From contig SUXJ01000002.1 of the NCBI GenBank assembly GCA_015061005.1, positions 124,001-188,000 on the forward strand: a DNA stretch of 64,000 nucleotides, written 5' to 3'. Shown here one piece after another: positions 45,509 through 53,102 of the stretch (positions within the stretch are counted from its first letter, which is position 1; every line of letters begins with the position of its first letter). A program made the translations under genes and the position numbers. The notes under the pieces are model-generated. The model was not told where the DNA came from. It did no database searches and was given only the letters and a program-made list of their open reading frames with translations. The stretch comes from Bacteroidales bacterium. GTDB lineage: Bacteria > Bacteroidota > Bacteroidia > Bacteroidales > Muribaculaceae.

Positions 45509-46003
45509 ATGGATATATTAGACAAGTTAGACAAAAAGATTCTCGACATAATTATCCACAATGCAAAAATACCCTCAAAAGATATAGCTGCAGAATGCGG
45601 AGTGTCGAGAGCGGCAATTCATCAACGCATTCAGCGTATGATTGACCTCGGCGTAATAACCGGCTCGGGTTATAAAGTAAATCCGCGCTTTCTCGGATTT
45701 TCCACATGCACATACATAGGAGTAAACCTTGAGCGCGGCGCAATGTATCGCGACGCCGTACCTCATCTGCTCCGTATTCCGGAAGTAGTCGAGTGTCATT
45801 TCACAACAGGACCATACACTATGCTTATAAAGCTCTTTGCCCGCGACAACGAACATCTCATGCGACTGCTAAATGACCGCATACAAATGATTCCCGGCGT
45901 TACCGGCACCGAGACACTTATATCTTTGGATCATTCCATTAATCGCGAAATTCCTATCCTGAACCCACCAACTGATGCCAACTCAAACATCGACTACATA
46001 TAA
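45509..46003 (+). CDS. Lrp/AsnC family transcriptional regulator
   Basis: 164 residues. The N-terminal winged helix-turn-helix reads LDKLDKKILDIIIHNAKIPSKDIAAECGVSRAAIHQRIQRMIDLGVI, and the C-terminal RAM/ligand domain has YIGVNLERGAMYRDAVPHLLRIPEVVECHFTTGPYTMLIKLFA and PGVTGTETLISLDHS. Such proteins sense amino acids and form octamers. The ATG at 45509 is used; a longer frame from 45452 would run through the promoter. Its last 29 bases overlap the next gene. Confidence 0.93.
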   Translation: MDILDKLDKKILDIIIHNAKIPSKDIAAECGVSRAAIHQRIQRMIDLGVITGSGYKVNPRFLGFSTCTYIGVNLERGAMYRDAVPHLLRIPEVVECHFTTGPYTMLIKLFARDNEHLMRLLNDRIQMIPGVTGTETLISLDHSINREIPILNPPTDANSNIDYI

Positions 46004-46715
46004 GTGGACCGAAATAGAACACCTTCCTGAATGGGACGAAGAATTCTACGAGGTATACACTGCCAAGAAATTCGGCAAGTGGGTCATGATGAAGACCCTC
46101 AAACCTGAACTTAAAGAAATACCCGAGTATCAGGCAATGCTTGAACGAGAATTCGAGGTTAGATATAACCTCGCTCATTCTCATATCATTATGATTAACG
46201 ACTTGGAGGACGTTCCGGGAGTTGGTCGGTGCATTATTACAGATGACGTTTACGGAGACTCTCTGGCTAAGCTCATTGATAAAAATGAAGTAACACCCGA
46301 CATCGTGGATAAAATTGCACACGACCTTGTCAGTGCAATCGATTACGTACAAACGAATCACATTGTTCACAGCCCGATCAGGTGTGAAACCGTAATCTTT
46401 ACTGAAAAGATTAGAAATTTGAAAGTCATAGATGTTGGCTTCGACCAAAAAAATGAATTGGCAATGGCCGACATTAGTGACGACATACGCGCCTTTGGCA
46501 AGGTTCTGTCAGCTGCACTTGATGCCTGTCCCGAACGTAACGTCAAATATCGTGCGATTGCCGATAAATGCCTCAGCCCATCGCCTTACACCAGCATTGG
46601 TCAACTTCAAATGAGCATAGCAGGAAGTTCCTATAAGAAGTTTTATATTTCAGTAATTACATTCCTCATTTTTGTGATTGCTATATTAAGTCTTATCATT
46701 ATTTTTCATCCATAA
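45975..46715 (+). CDS. Predicted tail-anchored pseudokinase
   Basis: 246 residues with the outline of a Ser/Thr protein kinase: beta3 Lys K40 in KWVMMKTLKPE, a helix-C-like EREFEVRYNLAHSHIIMINDL, and D153-V-G in LKVIDVGF replacing DFG. The catalytic loop, normally HRDLKPxN, reads H132-S-P-I-R-C-E-T, so the catalytic Asp, Lys and Asn are all lost. The C-lobe is short, and the protein ends with one membrane helix (YISVITFLIFVIAILSLIIIF). I therefore predict a membrane-anchored regulator without phosphotransfer. It overlaps the Lrp gene and is followed six bases later by the GNAT-like gene. Confidence 0.7.
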   Translation: MPTQTSTTYKWTEIEHLPEWDEEFYEVYTAKKFGKWVMMKTLKPELKEIPEYQAMLEREFEVRYNLAHSHIIMINDLEDVPGVGRCIITDDVYGDSLAKLIDKNEVTPDIVDKIAHDLVSAIDYVQTNHIVHSPIRCETVIFTEKIRNLKVIDVGFDQKNELAMADISDDIRAFGKVLSAALDACPERNVKYRAIADKCLSPSPYTSIGQLQMSIAGSSYKKFYISVITFLIFVIAILSLIIIFHP

Positions 46716-46721
46716 ACCACC

Positions 46722-47855
46722 ATGTCAATAGAAATTAAGCAGATTCCACCTACAAAGAAAGCCCTCAAACAATTCATTGACTTCGGCATAAAACACTATA
46801 ACGGCAACGACTGTTTCGTTCCGCCGTTGGTATCTGACGAAATTAACACTCTTAGTCCCAACCTTAATCCGGCATTTGATTTCTGCGAAAGTGCTTATTG
46901 GATGGCATATCGCAACGGAAAGCCGGTTGGACGAATTGCAGGCATAATAAACAACGTTGTTAACGAACGTACAGGCAAAAAAGACGCTCGCTTCGGATTT
47001 GTCGAATTTATTGATGATGCTGAGGTTGCCGATGCACTATTCTCCACCGTAGAACAATGGGCACGTCAGAAAGGAATGAATGCTTTAGTCGGACCTCTCG
47101 GCTTCACCGACATGGACAATGAGGGAATGCTCATTGAGGGTTTTGACCGACTCGGCACCATGGCAACTATTTACAACTATCCTTACTATCCTGTCCACAT
47201 CGAACGCATGGGATTTGAAAAAGATGCCGATTGGGTTGAGTTCTTTATTGAGGTGCCCGATAGTGTGCCTGAAAAAATGACTCGAATTGGGGAAATTGTA
47301 CGCCGCAAATTCGGGCTTAAAACAGTAGAACTAAAATCACGCAAACTTCTCAAAGAGAAATATGGTCATAAGCTCTTCGGTTTGATCAATGAAGCCTACG
47401 ACCAACTTTATGGCTATTCACCGCTCACGGCTAAACAAATCGACCACTATATCGATATGTATCTTGGCATAATATCGCTCGACAGCGTCTGTGTCATTGT
47501 TGACAATGAAGACAATCTGGTAGGAGTGGGTATAAGTATGCCATCATTATCCCGAGCGCTACAGAAGAGTAAAGGCAAGATGTTCCCCATGGGCTGGCTG
47601 CCACTTCTCAAGGCATTGCGTTTCGATGCATCCAATATTGTTGATCTCATGCTCGTTGCTGTGAAGCCCGAATATCAAGGTAAAGGTGTTAATGCTCTTC
47701 TTTTTGAATATATGATTCCTCGCTATAATAAGCACGGGTATAAATATGCGGAAAGTAACCCTGAACTTGAAACGAATGCCAATGTGCAATCGCAATGGGG
47801 ATACTTTAACTATGAGCAACACAAACGCCGCCGTTCTTTTCGCAAGAAGTTATAA
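46722..47855 (+). CDS. GNAT-fold N-acetyltransferase-like protein
   Basis: 377 residues, cytoplasmic. Two GNAT-like halves: the first around residues 30-170 (AYWMAYRNGKPVGRIAGIINN, FGFVEFIDDAEVADALF, LVGPLGFTDMDNEGMLIEGFD) and the second around 190-365 with the acetyl-CoA motif VAVKPEYQGKGVNALLFEYMIPRYNKHGYKYAESNPEL. This pattern is typical of the large YghO-like GNAT family in Bacteroidetes. The acceptor is unknown. Followed by a terminator. Confidence 0.82.
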   Translation: MSIEIKQIPPTKKALKQFIDFGIKHYNGNDCFVPPLVSDEINTLSPNLNPAFDFCESAYWMAYRNGKPVGRIAGIINNVVNERTGKKDARFGFVEFIDDAEVADALFSTVEQWARQKGMNALVGPLGFTDMDNEGMLIEGFDRLGTMATIYNYPYYPVHIERMGFEKDADWVEFFIEVPDSVPEKMTRIGEIVRRKFGLKTVELKSRKLLKEKYGHKLFGLINEAYDQLYGYSPLTAKQIDHYIDMYLGIISLDSVCVIVDNEDNLVGVGISMPSLSRALQKSKGKMFPMGWLPLLKALRFDASNIVDLMLVAVKPEYQGKGVNALLFEYMIPRYNKHGYKYAESNPELETNANVQSQWGYFNYEQHKRRRSFRKKL

Positions 47856-47890
47856 TTCAAAATTGACAGCCAAATATTTTTAACATTTCA

Positions 47891-47918
47891 GAAAAAGCCG
47901 CATTTAAGCGGCTTTTTC
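47891..47918 (+). terminator. Intrinsic terminator after the GNAT-like gene
   Basis: GAAAAAGCCGC (47891-47901) pairs perfectly with GCGGCTTTTTC (47908-47918) around a six-base loop, with a T-rich tail (TTTCTTTTTG). The A-rich 5' arm would let it work in both directions. Confidence 0.88.
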
Positions 47919-48026
47919 TTTCTTTTTGTCACAAAAAAGTCGGTTTTATGATATAATGTCAAGCAACAAGGAATTATAGACCAAATTATTCGACCTTTCG
48001 ACAAACCTATGTTATGTAACATTTTA

Positions 48027-48058
48027 CTTGACACTCCCGAAATGATGTTGTAAATTTG
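48027..48058 (+). promoter_or_regulatory. Orphan promoter with no coding gene downstream
   Basis: CTTG at 48027-48030 (one mismatch to TTTG), 20-base spacer, TAAATTTG at 48051-48058. The next plus-strand gene is more than 5 kb away. Confidence 0.6.
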
Positions 48059-48063
48059 CAATG

Positions 48064-48200
48064 CATTAAGAAAACATCAGAATCTTTTTCATTTTAAGTG
48101 TACTATTAAATAGGCTTAAACATAACGAATAATAGCATTTAAGTACTACCGTAAAATCATTTGTGGAGACACGTCGAGATGACGCGTCTCCATCAATTTT
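48064..48200 (+). ncRNA. Candidate small RNA or relic leader
   Basis: Between the orphan promoter and the stem-loop at 48164-48192 there is about 130 bases with no ORF of meaningful size (the first ATG gives M-H-stop). The 3' stem (TGGAGACACGTC at 48164-48175 with GACGCGTCTCCA at 48181-48192, one mismatch) is followed by a weak T-rich stretch (TCAATTTTAG). This has the form of a small RNA gene; it could also be the leader of a gene that has been deleted. The remaining bases from 47919 to 48026 and 48201 to 48296 show nothing further. Confidence 0.35.
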
Positions 48201-48296
48201 AGTTAGAGTCTTATAAAAATAGAGAATAATTATAAAGGGGCTGAATCAATAATTTAATGTGGTTAATTTTTCTAAAATACACTCCACATTTATCAT

Positions 48297-48700
48297 TTAA
48301 GAATTCCAACCGCCATAAAGCACTTTCATCATTTCGTCAATGAGAGAATCGTCATTCGTATGCAGATAGCCTTGATAGAGGTTGTCGCAATATATGTACT
48401 TCTCGAATGGGACAGAAACGAAATCCAACGGCAGAGCGATATATATACCAATGCGCGATAGTCTGACCGTGAACGAGGGAATTTCATCAAGCCGCCTCAG
48501 GGCTTCAATAGCGTCGGTTACTTCAGTAACCCTAAGCATAAATTCCTCACTCCCGAAGCTCAGCACAAAGTCATTGTCTGGCGATAAAGGACTTTCAGCC
48601 CACTCCAACGCAGTAGGCACAGCGTGCGAATTTCTGCCGACGATTAATCATCGGCAAGCAGACCGAACAGGTATCGCAGCTGCTTATCATCGAGTTCGTG
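48297..48700 (-). pseudogene. Remnant of an unknown protein gene, broken by frame change and likely internal loss
   Basis: Two protein-like pieces sit in different minus-strand frames. The upstream piece (48700-48644) reads HELDDKQLRYLFGLLADD then stops. The downstream piece is 107 residues from a GTG at 48620 and has a convincing protein character (LSRIGIYIALPLDF, FEKYIYCDNLYQGYLHTNDD). Neither has a good start, and the distance between them is too short for a full middle part. I read this as a decayed gene of a kind seen on Bacteroidales accessory elements, with family unsure. The downstream piece could still be expressed alone. Confidence 0.45.
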
Positions 48701-48735
48701 TCACCCACGAGGCACAATGAGATTGATTGTTTTCA

Positions 48736-48779
48736 TAAAAAAAGAATGTTACTATACCACGAAGGTACAGTAACATTCT
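48736..48779 (-). terminator. Intrinsic terminator downstream of the acyltransferase
   Basis: AGAATGTTACTATACC (48743-48758) pairs with the arm at 48764-48779 with one mismatch; on the minus strand the stem is followed by seven T residues. It ends transcripts coming from the acyltransferase side. Confidence 0.82.
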
Positions 48780-48933
48780 CTATGCGTAAAAGACAAAGTT
48801 TGAATCAAATTTCGTTGTTCATCATAGCCATATTTAATTTATTCCAAAAAGGGATAAACTTACCAACAAAATCCATAATTTGTTCATCTTCATCTATGAA
48901 TAAAAGTGAATATAAATATATTTACGACTTATA

Positions 48934-49614
48934 CTATGCTTTCCAATTTAAATTTCGTTTCAAAATAATAGCATCTTTACCCAAACCACCAACAGCACAA
49001 TTATTTTCAACAACATCTTTTGTAATAGTACTATTAGCAGAAATTATAACATTATCTGCAACATTAACTCCCTTTAATATAGTGCTTCGACATCCAATCC
49101 ACACATGGTTTCCTATATGTATAGGACGTGGATGGTTGACAATCTCGCCCTTTTCACTCATTATATGATGAAAGTCTGTATCCATAATCAAAATATCCCA
49201 AGATAACAGACAATCATTTCCAAAAGTTACCTCTTTTTGGCTTATAATGCTTGAACGTCCTGTTATAGCAAAATTATTACCCAATTCTAAAACGGCATCC
49301 TTTCCAATACTAATACGACTACCTCTTCCAATACTTGCCTTTCCATTAATAACAAGATTTCCACTTACCTCCCACATTGTTCGTGAATACTTTATATCTT
49401 ATGTTCCTAAGAAATGCGGACCTATCTTTACTAATCCTAATTTGGGAGTTGTATTAAAAGTGATTTTACCACCCATCTTATATAAATCTGTTCTATGATA
49501 AATTAGGAAAGGTAAACGGACAGCAACTTTTAATGGGAAATACTTTAAGTTAAAATAAAGTGTTTTAACCCAATCAACTTTACGAAGTAGACCAAGAATC
49601 TTTTTTATTTTCAT
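48934..49614 (-). pseudogene. Hexapeptide-repeat acyltransferase interrupted by one in-frame TAA
   Basis: A left-handed beta-helix acetyltransferase of the kind used in capsule or O-antigen synthesis. The first 71 codons (MKIKKILGLLRKVDW to PHFLGT) end at TAA (49401-49399); the same frame then continues with DIKYSRT and MWEVSGNLVINGKASIGRGSR to the end at 48934. Without the stop this is a normal 226-residue protein with SWDILIMDTDFHHI, PIHIGNHVWIGCRSTILKG and the usual repeat pattern. Either the gene is inactivated by a single point change, or the 147-residue C-terminal part starting at ATG 49377 is made alone; it keeps the catalytic helix. The gene is AT-rich compared with flanks, suggesting transfer. 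Confidence 0.85.
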
Positions 49615-49881
49615 AATGCACTATTGTTGTGCGGACTATTTTATTCGTAAATACAGATATGGGCAAATTTTCGGAGTATCTCGAATAAATAGCAAACGCT
49701 AATTAATAATATGTATGTTAAAATATTTTCTTTTTATTATAATGAATATAATTATGCCGATATTGTGCGAATATCTATATATATATGTATATAACCAAAT
49801 TTTTTAATATGTTTTTAAGCACAAAACCCCAATTAATCCCTAAATAAGTGCTTTACACCATTTTGCAAAGCACTTTACATA
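49615..49881. other. AT-rich intergenic stretch
   Basis: Very AT-rich (runs such as ATATCTATATATATATG near 49770) with no ORF. At 49846-49875 AAGTGCTTT pairs with AAAGCACTT around a 12-base loop, just past the stop of the minus-strand small ORF; it may be its terminator. No promoter consensus seen for the acyltransferase. Confidence 0.4.
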
Positions 49882-50136
49882 TCAGAACCAATAGCCTTTA
49901 TTTTCTTTTTTGTTTACGAACTTAGGAGGCGAAAATAATTTTGCCATGTCGGAGTTGTGCCACTCAGGAAACTCTTCAGGATTGTTGCGAATGAAATTGA
50001 CGATGTCTATCATCTTTCGTTGATTGATTGGCTTGTCGTGAATGAAGTCCACAATTTGTGGTTTCATTCGTGCGACGATCCAAGCATAACTGTCATTCGC
50101 AGATGTAGCGAGGGCTTGTTGTCGTAGAACAGCCAT
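49882..50136 (-). CDS. Small protein of unknown function overlapping the uvrA end
   Basis: 84 residues from the ATG at 50136 ([15 protein letters not shown]), overlapping the last 44 bases of uvrA in another frame. The composition is protein-like: a helical middle (YAWIVARMKPQIVDFI, NQRKMIDIVNFIRNN) and an aromatic, basic end. It has no recognised domain, signal or membrane segment. It may be a real small cytoplasmic protein cotranscribed with uvrA, or a fragment of a larger gene joined to uvrA by rearrangement. Confidence 0.45.
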   Translation of the reverse strand: MAVLRQQALATSANDSYAWIVARMKPQIVDFIHDKPINQRKMIDIVNFIRNNPEEFPEWHNSDMAKLFSPPKFVNKKENKGYWF

Positions 50137-52972
50137 TAACCGATAATTCTTTACTAATGAAGGGTGCTGTGGGTGAATAGGTAGATGCAATTTCTTCGGG
50201 GGTACCTTGTGCTATGATTTCTCCGCCTGCTGCTCCACCCTCGGGCCCCATATCAAAAATATAATCAGCGGACTTAATAACGTCTGTATTGTGCTCTATT
50301 ATCAGTACGGTATTGCCTTTATCTACCAATCTGTTGAGCAATGCCAGCAGCGTCTTGATGTCCTCAAAATGTAGCCCCGTAGTCGGCTCATCAAGGATAA
50401 ACAAAGTCTTGCCCGTATCGCGCTTGGACAGTTCATTCGCAAGTTTCACTCGCTGGTTTTCTCCGCCGGAGAGAGTGCTCGATGGTTGGCCGAGTTTTAT
50501 ATATCCCAAACCTACTTCCTGCATCACCTTCAATTTTTTAAGAATCACAGGGGTATTTGCAAAAAATTCTACCGCTTGATTAATCGTCATATCAAGGACA
50601 TCTGAAATGGATTTTCCTTTAAAACGAACCTCAAGGGTTTCACGACTATATCGTCTGCCACCACATTCTTCACATGGGACTAAGACATCCGGCAAGAAGT
50701 TCATCTCTATAGTCTTATAGCCATTCCCTTTACAGACTTCACAGCGTCCTCCTTTGACGTTGAATGAAAATCGCCCGGGCTTATACCCGCGGATTTTCGC
50801 TTCCGGTAGATTCACAAACAATGCCCTAATGTCAGCAAAGACACCGGTATAAGTAGCCGGATTACTTCGCGGAGTGCGTCCTAAGGGCGTCTGATCAACC
50901 GTTACTACTTTATCAATGTTCTCAAGTCCACGTAACTCACTATATGACAGAGGCTCTTGCAAAGAACGATAAAAATGCTTGCTAAGAATCGGTTGCAACG
51001 TCGAACTGATTAATGAGGACTTCCCCGACCCGCTGACACCGCAAACACAGGTCATGGTCCCCAACGGAAGTCGAAAATCAACATTTTTCAAATTATTACC
51101 CGATGCACCGAGCAGTTCAAGCAGCAAACCATTCCCTTTTCTTCGGGTCGAAGGTATGGGAATAGTTCTCGTCCCGTTTAAATAATCTGCCGTTAATGTC
51201 TTGCTCTTAAGCATTTGGGTCGGATTGCCTTGAAACACGACTTCCCCACCCTTTCGTCCGGCGAACGGACCGATGTCGATAATCCAATCCGACTCAAGCA
51301 TCATATCTCTATCATGCTCAACAACAATCACCGAATTTTCGGCATCTCTTAATCGTTTTAACGAATCGATTAATCTTTGATTATCTTTCTGATGCAATCC
51401 AATGCTGGGCTCATCAAGAATGTAGAGCACGTTAACTAATTCTGAACCTATTTGCGTTGCCAAGCGTATTCGTTGACTCTCTCCGCCCGAAAGAGTTGCA
51501 GAAGAGCGGGAAAGCGACAAATACCCCAAGCCAACGTCCTCAAGGAACGATAATCGCGCACTGATTTCCTTAATTATTTCAGCGGCTACAGCTTGCTGCG
51601 GTTTCGAAAGATACTGATTAATATTCTTGAGCCATTTTCTCAACTCAGTAATATCCATGCGACACAAATCCGCAATGTTTTTATCATCGATATAAAAGCT
51701 TCTCGCTTCAATATTGATCCTATCGCCATGACATTCCGGACAAATTATCCTCGAAAAGAACTGTGTGGTCCACTTCTTACCGCCGTCATCGGCATCATCA
51801 CTTTGAAGCATCTCAATATAACGGACTATTCCATCGTAAGTCCTATAGAGACTGCCCATATAGCCATTTCCGACATTAACGTCAAGTTTCTCACTGCTCC
51901 CATACAGAATTTCCTCTATCAATTCATCCGGCAGTTCTTCAACAGGTGTGGTAAGTGTGCACCCATGTCGCTCACAAAGCTGTTCAATCTGTCTGAACAC
52001 TACGGAATCTTTCCGTTTTCCCAAAGGTTCTATTGCTCCTGCTGCAATACTGATACTACGATCCGGTATAATCTTATCAATATCAATCACATTAACCTCC
52101 CCTATCCCTTTACAGCGTTGACATGCACCGAGGGGAGAATTAAACGAAAAGTTATGGGGTGCGGGATCGCGATAACTAAGACCATTCTCAGGGTCCATCA
52201 ACGTGCGCGATAAATGTGTAATCTCATTATTGTGATCCACATCGCAAACCATCATCTGTCCGCTTCCCTTCTCAAGTGCAGTCTCCACACTATTGCGCAA
52301 ACGAGTAATGTCTTCACCATTAACCACAAGTTTATCAACGACCAACTCAATTGAATGATTCTTGTATCTGTCAACCTTCATGCCGTGGGTCAACTCGCAC
52401 ATCTCGCCGTCAATTCTGACGTTTATATAACCCTTCTTAAGCAACTGCTCAAATAACTCTTGATAATGTCCCTTTCTATTACGAACCAATGGAGACAGAA
52501 GTAAAATTTTATGACCTGCAAAATTTGAAGTAACTAAACCGATGATTTTCTCAATGCTGAACTTCTGCATCGGCTTACCGGAAATATAACTCCGTGCTGT
52601 GGCCACTCGAGCATACAGCAAACGCAGAAAGTCATAAATTTCCGTTGTTGTGCCAATCGTAGAACGAGGATTACGATTTATCGTCTTTTGCTCAATCGCT
52701 ATCACCGGCGATAGTCCGGTTATTACATCTACATCGGGACGTTCCAAGTTGCCCAACATTTGGCGTGCATAGCTTGAAAACGTTTCAATGTAACGCCTCT
52801 GTCCCTCTGCAAAAATTGTGTCAAAAGCCAACGAAGATTTCCCGGAACCGCTAAGTCCGGTGATTACAGTCAATTTGCCATGGGGAATCTCAACGTTTAT
52901 ATTTTTCAAATTGTGAACACGCGCTCCGCAAACGCAAAGTCGGTCCAATTTTTCAGTTTCAACCTTACTCAT
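50093..52972 (-). CDS. uvrA: Excinuclease ABC subunit A
   Basis: Damage-recognition ATPase of nucleotide excision repair, 959 residues from ATG 52972 ([25 protein letters not shown]). Two ABC modules: first Walker [25 protein letters not shown] and signature [17 protein letters not shown]; second [19 protein letters not shown] and [17 protein letters not shown]. Zinc fingers: [16 protein letters not shown] and [29 protein letters not shown] parts. After PFISKEL, where relatives end, there is an extra 16-residue tail ([16 protein letters not shown]) encoded in the overlap with the next small ORF. Confidence 0.97.
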   Translation of the reverse strand: MSKVETEKLDRLCVCGARVHNLKNINVEIPHGKLTVITGLSGSGKSSLAFDTIFAEGQRRYIETFSSYARQMLGNLERPDVDVITGLSPVIAIEQKTINRNPRSTIGTTTEIYDFLRLLYARVATARSYISGKPMQKFSIEKIIGLVTSNFAGHKILLLSPLVRNRKGHYQELFEQLLKKGYINVRIDGEMCELTHGMKVDRYKNHSIELVVDKLVVNGEDITRLRNSVETALEKGSGQMMVCDVDHNNEITHLSRTLMDPENGLSYRDPAPHNFSFNSPLGACQRCKGIGEVNVIDIDKIIPDRSISIAAGAIEPLGKRKDSVVFRQIEQLCERHGCTLTTPVEELPDELIEEILYGSSEKLDVNVGNGYMGSLYRTYDGIVRYIEMLQSDDADDGGKKWTTQFFSRIICPECHGDRINIEARSFYIDDKNIADLCRMDITELRKWLKNINQYLSKPQQAVAAEIIKEISARLSFLEDVGLGYLSLSRSSATLSGGESQRIRLATQIGSELVNVLYILDEPSIGLHQKDNQRLIDSLKRLRDAENSVIVVEHDRDMMLESDWIIDIGPFAGRKGGEVVFQGNPTQMLKSKTLTADYLNGTRTIPIPSTRRKGNGLLLELLGASGNNLKNVDFRLPLGTMTCVCGVSGSGKSSLISSTLQPILSKHFYRSLQEPLSYSELRGLENIDKVVTVDQTPLGRTPRSNPATYTGVFADIRALFVNLPEAKIRGYKPGRFSFNVKGGRCEVCKGNGYKTIEMNFLPDVLVPCEECGGRRYSRETLEVRFKGKSISDVLDMTINQAVEFFANTPVILKKLKVMQEVGLGYIKLGQPSSTLSGGENQRVKLANELSKRDTGKTLFILDEPTTGLHFEDIKTLLALLNRLVDKGNTVLIIEHNTDVIKSADYIFDMGPEGGAAGGEIIAQGTPEEIASTYSPTAPFISKELSVNGCSTTTSPRYICE

Positions 52973-53102
52973 TTCCTTAAATATAAATCCTGTTGGATTT
53001 TCAGTGCAAATATGTAAAAGATTTTTCAAATCTGTACAATACTAACACGTAAAAATTCGTTAAATATATAAGTTATAATTAATATCCTCATAATATCACT
53101 AT

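Noticed and set aside
48698-49168. A 156-codon plus-strand frame across the acyltransferase
   Set aside because: It is the complement of hexapeptide repeats and of the terminator; low-complexity translation.
51593-52213. A 206-codon open frame on the plus strand inside uvrA
   Set aside because: It lies fully antisense to well-supported UvrA motifs, has no promoter and its translation lacks domain-like character.
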